From assembly GCF_019977355.1 (NCBI RefSeq), contig NZ_AP024655.1, positions 682,001 to 746,000 on the forward strand: a stretch of 64,000 nt of DNA, read 5' to 3'. Of this stretch, positions 40,723 to 49,408 are shown piece after piece (positions within the stretch are counted from its first letter, which is position 1; every line of letters starts with the position of its first letter). Source of the DNA: Arthrobacter sp. NicSoilB8. Lineage in GTDB: Bacteria > Actinomycetota > Actinomycetes > Actinomycetales > Micrococcaceae. Under the pieces are notes generated by a model. The model did no database searches. It was given only the letters and a program-made list of their open reading frames with translations, and was not told where the DNA came from. The position numbers and the translations under genes were made by a program.

Positions 40723-42888
40723 CTACCCGGCAAGCAGGTACACGGTGGTCCCGTCCACGGTCTGGGCGGTGAAGTTCGCCTGCACCCACTCGGCAATCCG
40801 GGCGGCATCATCGGACCCCGTTTCGCCCTGCATCATGCGCCCGGCGATGAAGTAATGGATCTTGCCGTCCGCCACGTACTGCTGGAACTGTGCGAGCGTC
40901 GGCGCCGGGTCCGTGCCGTTGAACCCGCCCACGGCCATCACCGGCAACTGCGTGGCCAGTTGGTAGCCGGCGGCGTTGTTGGACCCGACGACGGCGGCAG
41001 CCCAGGTGAAGGTCCCGGCGTCCGTCTGCAGCGCGGTCACGAGCGCCGCCGGCGGCGTGCTGGCCCCCAGCAGGCCGCCCATTCCGCCCATTCCGCCGGC
41101 GCCCTGGCCGCGGCCGGCGCCCGCGCCCGTAGTTGTGCCGTTGCCGTTCGCCGCCGTTGCGCCGGCAGCACTGGTTGCGCCGCCGAAGGCTGGCGGCATC
41201 CCGCCCCCGCCCCGGCCGGACACAGCCGGACCCGCACTGACGATCGAACCGGCGTGGGCCGTGAACGCGGTGGACAACGAGTACGCCAGCGGTCCGGCGA
41301 GGGCAGCGGCGACGGCGAGCGCCGCCGTCGTCCGCGCCATGATCCCGGACGGCTTCATGCCCGCACGCCTGCTCCCCGATGCTTGGATTCCCGGCGCACT
41401 GACTCCCGGTGCACTGAATCGGGGTGCACTGGCTCCCGGGGCCGTGATTCCCGGCCGCTTGATTCCCGGCGCCGCGGCGGCCAGCACCATCCCGCCGGCG
41501 GCGAGGGAGCCCAGGAGCGCCACCCAGCGCAGCCAGGGAAGGTACGTCGCCTGGCGGCCGAGGAGTTCGGCGGCCATGGCCCCGGCCGCCACGACGGCGA
41601 CGGCGAGGACCGCGGCCGCCACCGGCTGGTCCCGCCGCTGCCAGAGCAGGACTCCGCCCAGTCCGGCGAGGCCCGCGATCCCGGGAGCCAGCGCCACCAT
41701 GTAGTACGGATGGATGATCCCGGCCATGAGGCTGAATGTCAGGCCGGTGACACCCACCCAGGAACCCCAGATGATCACGGAGGCCCGCACGGCGTCGGTG
41801 CGAGGGGCCCGGCGCCCCAGCCAGAGCAGGCCCGCTGCGAGCAGCAGCACCGCGGGCAGCAGCCAGGCGATCTGGCCGCCGAACTCGCTGTTGAAGAGCC
41901 TGAACAGTCCCGGCGTGCCCCAGTTGCCGCCCCCGCCCACACTGCCGGTTTCCTCGCCGGTCAGCCGGCCCAGGCCGTTATAGCCGAGGGTCAGTTCCAG
42001 GATGGAGTTGTTCTGCGATCCGCCGATGTAGGGGCGGTTCGCGGCGGGGATGAGTTCGACGGCGGCGAGCCACCACCCGGCAGCGACAGCCATCGCCGCG
42101 CCCGCGGCAAGCAGGTGAAGGATGCGCTTGACTACCCCGGCCCGCGCCGCGAGCAGGTACGCCAGGGCGAAGCCGGGGACAACCAGCAGGACCTGCAGCT
42201 GCTTGGTGAGGAAACCGAACCCCAGGAGCACCCCGGCGAGCAGGAACCAGCGCAGGCGGCCGTCCTGGATAGAGCGCAGGACGGCATAGGCGGCCCCGGT
42301 CATCAGGAGCACCAGGAGGGCGTCGGGGTTGTTGAACCGGAACATCAGCACGGCCACCGGGGTCAGCGCCATGACCGCGCCGGCCAGGAGCCCGGCACGG
42401 TGGGCCAGCCGCGGATCCGCCGTGGCGGGGGCCGCGGCCCGGCGCACGGCCAGATAGACGAGCCAGATCGTGCCGATTCCCATGAGCGCCTGCGGCACGA
42501 GGACGCTCCAGGGGCTCAGCCCGAAGATCCGCACGGACAGCCCCATCAGCCACAGCGACGCCGGCGGCTTGTCCACGGTAATGGCGTTGGCGGCGTCCGA
42601 GGAGCCAAAGAACCAAGCCGTCCAGTCCTGCGACCCGGCCTGGGCGGCTGCGGAGTAGAAGGCGTTCGCCCAGCCGGAGGCGCCGAGGTTCCACAGGTAC
42701 AGTCCGGCGGTAGCCAGCAGCAGGGCCGCCAGTTCCAGCCGCCGCAGCAGTGGCCGGGCTCCGGGGACACCGAGCGTCGCGCCCCCGGACGGGCCCGGCG
42801 CGCAGGCCGGCGCGCGGTCGGGCGCCGGATCCGGCGTAGGGCCGGTCGTTGGGCCGGTCGTTGGGCTGGGGCTCAGGGTGTCAGTCAT
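40723..42888 (-). CDS. GT39-type membrane glycosyltransferase (ArnT/YkcB-like)
   Basis: 721 residues with about 12 membrane helices. First luminal loop contains DAANAITVDKPPASLW, the GT-C catalytic Asp region shared with YkcB/ArnT-like mannosyltransferases that use polyprenyl-phosphate sugars. Gly-rich stretch GRGQGAGGMGGMGG and a pentapeptide repeat lie in the C-terminal half. Third gene of an operon with a second GT39 and a GT2-GtrA protein, which could supply the lipid-linked donor. Acceptor (wall polymer or protein) unknown. Confidence 0.87.
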   Translation of the reverse strand: MTDTLSPSPTTGPTTGPTPDPAPDRAPACAPGPSGGATLGVPGARPLLRRLELAALLLATAGLYLWNLGASGWANAFYSAAAQAGSQDWTAWFFGSSDAANAITVDKPPASLWLMGLSVRIFGLSPWSVLVPQALMGIGTIWLVYLAVRRAAAPATADPRLAHRAGLLAGAVMALTPVAVLMFRFNNPDALLVLLMTGAAYAVLRSIQDGRLRWFLLAGVLLGFGFLTKQLQVLLVVPGFALAYLLAARAGVVKRILHLLAAGAAMAVAAGWWLAAVELIPAANRPYIGGSQNNSILELTLGYNGLGRLTGEETGSVGGGGNWGTPGLFRLFNSEFGGQIAWLLPAVLLLAAGLLWLGRRAPRTDAVRASVIIWGSWVGVTGLTFSLMAGIIHPYYMVALAPGIAGLAGLGGVLLWQRRDQPVAAAVLAVAVVAAGAMAAELLGRQATYLPWLRWVALLGSLAAGGMVLAAAAPGIKRPGITAPGASAPRFSAPGVSAPGIQASGSRRAGMKPSGIMARTTAALAVAAALAGPLAYSLSTAFTAHAGSIVSAGPAVSGRGGGGMPPAFGGATSAAGATAANGNGTTTGAGAGRGQGAGGMGGMGGLLGASTPPAALVTALQTDAGTFTWAAAVVGSNNAAGYQLATQLPVMAVGGFNGTDPAPTLAQFQQYVADGKIHYFIAGRMMQGETGSDDAARIAEWVQANFTAQTVDGTTVYLLAG
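41340..41475. repeat. 15-bp / pentapeptide repeat in the GT39 gene
   Basis: About seven imperfect 15-bp units (consensus close to ATTCCCGGCGCACTG on the plus strand) encode PG-x-x-A pentapeptides such as PGITA, PGASA, PGVSA and PGIQA in a loop between membrane helices. Confidence 0.8.
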
Positions 42889-42894
42889 GGCCGC

Positions 42895-44955
42895 CTATGC
42901 CCCCAGCTTGTAGACGGTGGTGTTGCCCACGGTCTGGGCCTGGAAGTTGGCGGCCACCCACGTGGCGACCTCGGAGTTGCCGCCGCGGCCTCCGCCCATC
43001 CCGCCCATGCCGCCGCCGGAAATGAAGTAGCCGATCTCGCCGCGGTCCACCATCGCCTGGAACTGCGCGAGGGTGGGGTAGGGGTCGCCGCCGTTCCAGC
43101 CGCCGAGCGCGATCACGCTGGTACCGGTGGCGAGTTCCAGGCTGGCGGCCTGGGTGGCACCGGAGACAATCGCGGACCACTTGGCGTCGGAGGACTTCAG
43201 CAGCGCGGTCAGCTCGGCCGATGCCGTTTCGCCGCCTGCTCCGCCGGGTCCGCCGGCCAGGCCGCTGGTGGTGGCGGTCCCGCCGCCGCCGGCCGTCCTG
43301 CCTGCCGCCCCGAAACCGCCGCCCATCGCGGATGCGGTGGGCCCGGATGTGGGGATCGAACCGGAGTGCGGCTGGACCGCCGTCGCCAGGGTCCAGGCAG
43401 TGGTCCCCAGCCCTCCGGCGAGCAGTGAGAGGATCACGACGCCGGAGGTGGCGGCCTTGCGGAACCGCACCGGAAGCGCCGACATGCTGTCCACCCGCAG
43501 GAGCAGCGCCGCGGCGGCGAGGGCGCCCAGGACCACGACGATCACGCGAAGCCCGGGGAGCCAGGCCGGGTCGCGGCCGAGGAGCACGGCGGACCAGACC
43601 GAGGTGGCCAGGACTGTCACGGCCAGGACCACCCGCGCGGGCCAGTAGGCCCTTCCCCGCCACAGTTCCACGGAGCCGATGCCCACCAGGGCTGCGACGG
43701 CGGGGGCTAATGCCACGGCGTAGTACGGATGCACGGTGCCGCTCATGAAGCTGAAGATGCCGGCCGTGATCACCAGCCAGCCGCCCCACAGCAGGAGCGC
43801 CGCACGGGTTGTTGAGGTCCGGGCCTCCCGCCGGGTGAACCACAGCCCGGCGGCCAGCAGGATCAGTGCCGCCGGAAGCAGCCAGGACACCTCGCCGCCG
43901 AAACTGGTCCCGAACATCCGGGTGATCCCGGCCGCGCCGCCGAAGCCTACGTTGCCGTTGCCGCCAGGGCCCCCGGCGTTGCCGCCTCCGGGCATGCCCC
44001 CGCCGGACCCCGTGATCCGGCCCAGGCCGTTGTAGCCGAACGTGAGTTCCAGGAAGCTGTTGGTTTCCGAGCCTGCCATGTAGGGGCGGACCGTGGCCGG
44101 GGTCAGTTGGAAGAGCACCAGGTAGCTTCCGGCCACCACCACGATCCCGGCGGCGGCGGCCAGCAGGTGCAGGAGCCGGCGGCCGAGGGTGGCGGGCGCC
44201 GCCCACAGGTAGGCCAGGGCCAGCCCGGGCACGATCAGGAAGCCCTGCAGCATTTTGGTCAGGAAGGCCAGGCCGATCACGGCGCCGGCAGCCGCGAGCC
44301 ATTTCCAGCCGGCCTTCTCGATGGCGCGGGTAGTGAGGTAGGCGGCCAGGACCAGGCACAGGGTGAGCATGGCATCCGGGTTGTTGAACCGGAACATGAG
44401 GGCGGCCACGGGGGTCAGTGCCAGGGCGCCGCCGGCGAGGAGGCCCGCCGCCGGTCCGGACACGCGCTTGACAGTCAGGTAGAGGAGACCGGCGGCGGCC
44501 ACGCCCATGAGTGCCTGGGGGATGAGCATGCTCAGTGCCGAGAATCCGAAGATCCGTCCCGCGAGGGCCGGGATCCAGAGGGCGGCCGGCGGCTTGTCCA
44601 CCGTGATGGCGTTGCCGGCGTCGAGCGAGCCGAACAGCAGCGCGGTCCAGTCCTTGGTCCCGGCCTGGATTGCCGCGGCGTAGAAGGAATTGGCGTAGCC
44701 GGTGGCTTCCAGGTTCCACAGGTACAACACCGCAGTGAGCACCAGCAGCAGGGCTGCGGAGGGCCGGACCCAACGCGCCTGCGGTCCGAACAGCAGGCGT
44801 TCCCGGCGGCTCCGGGGTACGGGCGGGCCTGATACGGGCGGGTGCGGCGCCGTCCCGGCTGGCTCGGGCGCCGGGGCGGGCGTTTCCTGGACCGGCGGGC
44901 TGCCGGCGGGCGAACCGGCCCGGGCTCCGCCGGTGGGGCTGATGGTTGCCGTCAT
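42895..44955 (-). CDS. GT39-type membrane glycosyltransferase, second copy
   Basis: 686 residues, same architecture as the downstream gene: DAGNAITVDKPPAALW in the first outer loop, about 12 helices, Gly/Met-rich segments (GGGMPGGGNAGGPGG and GGGMGGMGGGRGG) and the same C-terminal pattern ending in AQTVGNTTVYKLGA. The two are tandem paralogues, 6 bases apart. ATG at 44955 directly follows the stop of the GT2-GtrA gene. Its N-terminus is Pro/Ala-rich and cytoplasmic. Confidence 0.87.
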   Translation of the reverse strand: MTATISPTGGARAGSPAGSPPVQETPAPAPEPAGTAPHPPVSGPPVPRSRRERLLFGPQARWVRPSAALLLVLTAVLYLWNLEATGYANSFYAAAIQAGTKDWTALLFGSLDAGNAITVDKPPAALWIPALAGRIFGFSALSMLIPQALMGVAAAGLLYLTVKRVSGPAAGLLAGGALALTPVAALMFRFNNPDAMLTLCLVLAAYLTTRAIEKAGWKWLAAAGAVIGLAFLTKMLQGFLIVPGLALAYLWAAPATLGRRLLHLLAAAAGIVVVAGSYLVLFQLTPATVRPYMAGSETNSFLELTFGYNGLGRITGSGGGMPGGGNAGGPGGNGNVGFGGAAGITRMFGTSFGGEVSWLLPAALILLAAGLWFTRREARTSTTRAALLLWGGWLVITAGIFSFMSGTVHPYYAVALAPAVAALVGIGSVELWRGRAYWPARVVLAVTVLATSVWSAVLLGRDPAWLPGLRVIVVVLGALAAAALLLRVDSMSALPVRFRKAATSGVVILSLLAGGLGTTAWTLATAVQPHSGSIPTSGPTASAMGGGFGAAGRTAGGGGTATTSGLAGGPGGAGGETASAELTALLKSSDAKWSAIVSGATQAASLELATGTSVIALGGWNGGDPYPTLAQFQAMVDRGEIGYFISGGGMGGMGGGRGGNSEVATWVAANFQAQTVGNTTVYKLGA

Positions 44956-46476
44956 TTATTTGGCCGTTTCTGTGCGGGGGAGGGAAGCATCGGTGCCGCT
45001 TTGCGCGGGAACAGCATCGGGGGCGCCCTGCGCCGGAAGGTCGGGGATGGGTCTGTTGCGGAAGACCACCAACCGGAAGAGCAGGAATTTGACGGCCGTG
45101 GCCGCCAGGTTGGCGGCGGTGACCGTGACGAGTTCGAGCCAGCGGTCCGGGGACCCGCCTGACGCGCCGTGAACCAGGGCGAGGGCGCCCGAGGTCAGGG
45201 CGAGCCCGATCCCGAAGACCAGCAGTCCCTCGAAGTGGTGGCGTGCCGCCTGGCTGCGTCCTTGGATGCCGAATGTGAAGCGCCGGTTGGCCGCTGTGTT
45301 GGCCACGGCGGTGGTGAGCAACGCGAGGAAGTTGGCCAGCTGCGGGTCCATGATCCCGCGGCAGAGCAGGAAGATCACCAGGTACGCGAGGGTGGAGGCC
45401 ACCCCGATGCTGCCGAAGCGGACGAGCTGTCCGAAGAGGCTTCCGCCGGGGCTTTGTTCCTGGGACCGTGATGAGGCCGGCAGCGGCCCGCGGGCCAGGG
45501 CGGCACGCAGTTCGGGAACCGGAATCCGGCCGGAGACCAGGTCACGGCTCAGCCGTGCCATGCCGCGCAGGTCCGCGAGGGCAGTCTGGATGATGTCCAC
45601 GCTGGAATCGGGGTCGTCGGTCCAGTCCACCGGGACTTCGTGGACGCGCAGGCCGCACTTTTCGGCCAGGACCAGCAGTTCGGTGTCGAAGAACCAAGCG
45701 TTGTCCAGCGTGTGGGGCAGCAGCTGCCGTGCCACGTCCGCCCGGATTGCCTTGAAGCCGCACTGCGCGTCGCTAAAGTGGGCGCCGAGGAGTGACTGCA
45801 GCAGGAAGTTGTAGCTGCGCGAGATGAATTCCCGTTTGGGGCCGCGGACGACGCGCGAGTTGCGGGTCAGCCGGGTCCCGATCGCCAGGTCGGAGTGCCC
45901 CGAAATGAGCGGGGCGAGGAGGGGACCGAGCGCTGCCAGATCGGTGGAGAGGTCCACGTCCATGTATGCCAGGACCGGCGACGGCGAGGCAAGCCATACC
46001 TTGCGAAGGGCATGGCCGCGGCCTTTTTCGGCCATGTGGACCACGTTCACCTCGCGCAGCTCGCGGGCTACGCGTTCGGCCGTCTTGAGCGTCCCGTCGG
46101 TGCTGGCGTTGTCCGCCACGGTGATCCGGAACGGGTGCGGGAAGGAGCCGAGAAGGTAAGTATGGAGCCGGCGCAGGCAAGCTTCGAGGTCCCGTTCCTC
46201 GTTGAAGACCGGGATGGCGACATCCAGCACCGGTGTGCTGGTACGCGTGTCTATGGGTGAGCGCCGGCTGCCGTGGCTGGTCAGAGGCCCGTCAAACGGG
46301 CCAGGGACGGGAGTATCGGCCAGCACATGCCCCGATGAGGCAGGCCCGGACGGTGCAGGCCCGGACAGTGCAGACCCGGACGGTGCACGTTCTGACGTGG
46401 CGGCGGACGCCGCCGGACCGGCCGGCGGCGCCGCGGAGCGGGGAAGGGTTCCTGTGCCCTGGTCTGTGAATGTCAT
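44956..46476 (-). CDS. Bifunctional GT2 glycosyltransferase with GtrA domain
   Basis: 506 residues. Ala/Pro/Ser-rich N-terminus (1-65), GT2 domain from LDVAIPVFNEERDLEACLRRL with metal site YMDVDLSTD, then a GtrA-like membrane domain (about 355-490, four helices) that flips or carries the polyprenyl sugar. Similar to YkcC/DPM1-type proteins that make undecaprenyl-phosphate sugars, the donor for GT39 enzymes. First gene of the three-gene operon. Ser/Ala/Pro repeats near residues 25-50 derive from near-identical short DNA repeats. Confidence 0.88.
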   Translation of the reverse strand: MTFTDQGTGTLPRSAAPPAGPAASAATSERAPSGSALSGPAPSGPASSGHVLADTPVPGPFDGPLTSHGSRRSPIDTRTSTPVLDVAIPVFNEERDLEACLRRLHTYLLGSFPHPFRITVADNASTDGTLKTAERVARELREVNVVHMAEKGRGHALRKVWLASPSPVLAYMDVDLSTDLAALGPLLAPLISGHSDLAIGTRLTRNSRVVRGPKREFISRSYNFLLQSLLGAHFSDAQCGFKAIRADVARQLLPHTLDNAWFFDTELLVLAEKCGLRVHEVPVDWTDDPDSSVDIIQTALADLRGMARLSRDLVSGRIPVPELRAALARGPLPASSRSQEQSPGGSLFGQLVRFGSIGVASTLAYLVIFLLCRGIMDPQLANFLALLTTAVANTAANRRFTFGIQGRSQAARHHFEGLLVFGIGLALTSGALALVHGASGGSPDRWLELVTVTAANLAATAVKFLLFRLVVFRNRPIPDLPAQGAPDAVPAQSGTDASLPRTETAK

Positions 46477-46572
46477 GGCTCAACTTTCCCGGCGGCCCAT
46501 ATGAGGGCTTTAGGGTCAAGCTGTGCGGGGGCTGTGGAAGTTCGGCCCGCTCCCGGTATGGCACACGCCTAA

Positions 46573-46603
46573 GAGGCCCCGGATCACGAGGATCCGGGGC
46601 CTC
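46573..46603. terminator. Terminator between the GT operon and the SLT-like gene
   Basis: GAGGCCCCGGATC pairs perfectly over 13 bases with GATCCGGGGCCTC around ACGAG. It lies just after the SLT-like stop codon. Confidence 0.8.
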
Positions 46604-46642
46604 CAAGGAGGGGCTGGGCAGGCGGGGCCGGCTGGTGCCGGC

Positions 46643-47461
46643 TTAGTACCAGTTGTGCGCCAAGTGGAAGTTCAGGGCGCCGCAGGGTGAGCCGTAGCGC
46701 GTCTTGACGTAGTTCAGGCCCCAGTTGATCTGGGTCCGGTAGTTCGTCAGGTAATCGGCGCCGGCGCTCGCCATCTTCGAGGCTGGCAGGGACTGGACCA
46801 CGCCGTAGGCGCCGCTGCTGGGGTTCTTGGCGGTCGTCTTCCAGTCCGATTCCTTGGTCCAGAGCTTCTGCAGGCACTGCATCTGGCCCGGAGCCCAGCC
46901 GTAGCTGCCCAGCTGGGCGGCGGCGTAGGCCTGCGCGCCGGCGGGATCGTCGACTGCGACCGGAGCCGCCGCCGGAGCCGGTGCTGCCACGGGAGCGGGA
47001 GCCGGCGCAGGTGCTGCCGCGGGTGCCGCTGCAGGAGCGGGTGCGGGGGCCGCGGCGGGTGCCGGTGCGGGCGCGGGGGCAGCAGCAGCCGGGGCGGCCG
47101 GCGGTTCGGCGGCCTTAACTTCCGGGAGCGTGGGGGCCACGTTTTTTCCCGCCGGAGCGGTGGGAGCAGCGATCTGGACGCGTTCGAAGTTGAGCTTGGC
47201 CAGCGGGTCGGCACTGGTGGCCGTCGAGGTGTTCGCAACATTCGCCCCGTGCGTTCCCGGTTCTGCTGCCTGGCTGGCGGCGGCGCCGCCCACCAGCATT
47301 GCGCAGGCGACGGTGACGACGGCGGCGCGGTGGCCGGTGATGCCGAGCCCGGTGGCCAGCCGCGACAGGGCGGATGCCTGCTTGGCTGGTTCGGCGCGGT
47401 GACGCGACTTCGTGGAGTGTGCAACGCCGTCAGGGCGCGTTTGTACCTGGAGTTCAGTCAT
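46643..47461 (-). CDS. Secreted SLT/Rpf-like cell-wall hydrolase
   Basis: 272 residues. Cytoplasmic basic start, hydrophobic signal (about 43-65, cleavage after AAASQA), a spacer and an Ala/Pro repeat linker (about 117-168), then a transglycosylase-like domain of about 90 residues: MQCLQKLWTKESDWKTTAKNP with the catalytic Glu, YGVVQSLPASKMASAG, and CGALNFHLAHNWY. It should cleave peptidoglycan outside the cell. Upstream lie a c-di-AMP riboswitch and GTnACA repeats. RBS GAGAGG 8 bases before ATG. Confidence 0.88.
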   Translation of the reverse strand: MTELQVQTRPDGVAHSTKSRHRAEPAKQASALSRLATGLGITGHRAAVVTVACAMLVGGAAASQAAEPGTHGANVANTSTATSADPLAKLNFERVQIAAPTAPAGKNVAPTLPEVKAAEPPAAPAAAAPAPAPAPAAAPAPAPAAAPAAAPAPAPAPVAAPAPAAAPVAVDDPAGAQAYAAAQLGSYGWAPGQMQCLQKLWTKESDWKTTAKNPSSGAYGVVQSLPASKMASAGADYLTNYRTQINWGLNYVKTRYGSPCGALNFHLAHNWY

Positions 47462-47473
47462 GATCGCCTCTCA

Positions 47474-47642
47474 ACGCCTGCGGAGTTAGCTGTCGGGTTC
47501 GGATGAGGTCATCCGGCCGCACGGAAAAGTCACGTGTCGGCTTCACCCCAAGGGCGCATATGTGCAGAATGCCCGGGAACTCTGGGTCCCCCGCCTCTGC
47601 CTCGTCTAGCGGAATCCGGGAAGCGGCAGAGTTTGGCGTCCA
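47474..47642 (-). ncRNA. c-di-AMP riboswitch (ydaO-yuaA type)
   Basis: Minus strand, in the leader of the hydrolase gene. Hallmarks in order: GCCAAACTCTGCCGCTTC, then a stem with GGCAGAGGCGGGGGACCCA, GGGGTGAAGCCG, GGCCGGATGACCTCATCC, and finally GAACCCGACAGCTAACTCC and GCAGGCG before the ribosome site. This order matches the ydaO class, which in actinobacteria commonly precedes Rpf, NlpC and transglycosylase genes and turns expression off when c-di-AMP binds. Boundaries are approximate. Confidence 0.85.
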
Positions 47643-47703
47643 TCCGGATGTGCGGCGCCGATGGCAGCGCACTCCTACGACGCTACAGGACGGCGACGCT
47701 TAA

Positions 47704-47732
47704 GTCACATTTTGGTAACAGGAGTCACAGCG
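47704..47732. promoter_or_regulatory. GTnACA direct repeats upstream of the hydrolase riboswitch
   Basis: GTCACA (47704), GTAACA (47715) and GTCACA (47724), about one helical turn apart, the last in context GTCACAGCG. This resembles sites of MtrA-type OmpR regulators that control Rpf-like genes. Confidence 0.5.
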
Positions 47733-47776
47733 GCGGGGTGTCGGCTTGTGTAGACCCTTGGGCCGCATTCGTGGGC

Positions 47777-49405
47777 TTACGCGGGCGCGGATGGGGGTGC
47801 CGCGGGCAGCCGAACGGCGAACTCCGTCCGGCCGGGCCTGGACGTGACCTCGACGGTCCCTCCGTGGGCCTCCACGATCGACTGGACAATGGACAGGCCC
47901 AACCCGCTCGTCCCCTCGGAGGTCGGCGCGGGAGCCGCCATGCCCGCAGCTCTGGAGGCTGCGGACAAACCGCCGGAAACCGTGCCGGAAAGGGTGCCGG
48001 ACGCAGTGCGGGCTCCCGCCGCTGCGACCGCAGGCTGGGCGGCGGTGCCCGCCCGATTGGTGCGCGAGGCGTCGGCCCGGGCGAAGCGGGCGAAGACGCG
48101 TCCGACGAATTCGGGGTCGATGCCGCTGCCGTTGTCCGTCACTGTGACCACCGCGCTGCCGTCAGCCGAACGCATGACCCCCGTGACCACCTTCGTCCCG
48201 GGTTCCGTGTGCTTGCGTGCGTTGGACAGGAGGTTGGCGAGGACCTGGTGCAGCTGGGTCGCATCCCCCCGCACCACCACGGGCTCGTCCGGGAGTTCCA
48301 GCTGCCAGATGCGGTCCGGGGCCATGACCTTTTCATCGCTCACCGTCTCGATGGCCAGCTGGGTGAGGTCGACGTCGGTGACCTTGAGCGGCTGCCCCTC
48401 GTCCAGCCGTGCCAGCAGTAGCAGGTCTTCCACGAGGGTGGTCATGCGCTCGGACTGGCTCTGCACGCGGGCGAGGGATTTCTCGCCGTCGGGCGTGAAG
48501 TGCTCGGTCATCCGCATCAGCTCGGTGTAGCCGCGGATGGCCGTGAGCGGAGTGCGGAGCTCGTGCGAGGCGTCGGCAACGAACTGCCGCACCTTCATTT
48601 CGCTTTCCTGCCGTGCCTCGAGGGCGTTGGAGACGTTGTCCAGCATCTGGTTCAGCGCGTAACCCACGCTGCCCACCTCGGTTCCCGGATGGGCCACCGA
48701 CGCCGGGACGCGCACCCCGAGCGCCACCTCGCCCGCGTCCAGCGGGAGGCGGGAAACCTTGGTGGCAACCTCGGAGAGCTGTTCCAGCGGCTTCATGGTC
48801 CGCCGGATCACAGCCGTCCCGGCGAGGCCGATCAGCACGAGCCCGCCCGCGGAGACCACCACCATGGTCCAGACCAGCGAGGCCAGGGTGTTTTGTTTTT
48901 CTGCCAGCGGGAGCCCGGTAACGATCACGTCGCCGTAGGGTGCACGCACGGCAGTGAGCCGGTAGTCCCCGGCCGAGAGGGTCCGGTCCACCGGCAGCCC
49001 GTTCGGGGTGAGCGCCAGGAGGACGGCGTTGTCGTCCGGGGAAAGGCTCTTGCGGGTGGCGTCCCCGGCCAGGAAGCCGGGGTTGCTGACCTCTCCGCCC
49101 TGTATGCGTGCGTTGAGCGTGCCGATGCCCTGCCCCCGGGCCTCAAGAGGGTCCGGACGCCCGTCCGGGTTGCCGGACACGGGCCGGCCGAACTCGCTCG
49201 AGCGGTGGGAGGCCTGGCTGAGCTGGTCATCGAGCTGCCGGGTCAGGAACAAGTCCATGGAGGCATAGCTGAACAGTCCCACAGCGCCGCAGATGGCCAC
49301 GAGCAACGCCATGGCCACGAGGACCAGTCGGGTGCGCAAGTGCCACGTGGAGGGGTTGCGCCAATCGCGCCCGGGGACGCGGGTCACACCGGAAAGTGAG
49401 GGCAC
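47777..49405 (-). CDS. Sensor histidine kinase
   Basis: 542 residues. Two membrane helices (about 27-48 and 183-205) flank an extracellular sensor domain; HAMP follows (about 205-265), then HisKA with FVADASHELRTPLTAIRGYTELM (phospho-His) and HATPase_c (N box NLLSNARKHT, G1 DNGSGIDPEFV, G2 GTSGLGLSIVQSIV). An Ala/Ser/Thr-rich insert of about 49 residues splits the ATP lid between G1 and G2. GTG start 3 bases after the response regulator stop, so the pair is one operon. Signal unknown. Confidence 0.9.
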   Translation of the reverse strand: MPSLSGVTRVPGRDWRNPSTWHLRTRLVLVAMALLVAICGAVGLFSYASMDLFLTRQLDDQLSQASHRSSEFGRPVSGNPDGRPDPLEARGQGIGTLNARIQGGEVSNPGFLAGDATRKSLSPDDNAVLLALTPNGLPVDRTLSAGDYRLTAVRAPYGDVIVTGLPLAEKQNTLASLVWTMVVVSAGGLVLIGLAGTAVIRRTMKPLEQLSEVATKVSRLPLDAGEVALGVRVPASVAHPGTEVGSVGYALNQMLDNVSNALEARQESEMKVRQFVADASHELRTPLTAIRGYTELMRMTEHFTPDGEKSLARVQSQSERMTTLVEDLLLLARLDEGQPLKVTDVDLTQLAIETVSDEKVMAPDRIWQLELPDEPVVVRGDATQLHQVLANLLSNARKHTEPGTKVVTGVMRSADGSAVVTVTDNGSGIDPEFVGRVFARFARADASRTNRAGTAAQPAVAAAGARTASGTLSGTVSGGLSAASRAAGMAAPAPTSEGTSGLGLSIVQSIVEAHGGTVEVTSRPGRTEFAVRLPAAPPSAPA

Positions 49406-49408
49406 GGA

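Noticed and set aside
40855..43428. Plus-strand frame of about 850 codons opposite the GT39 genes
   Set aside because: Arg/Gly/Gln-rich shadow of two clear GT39 genes.
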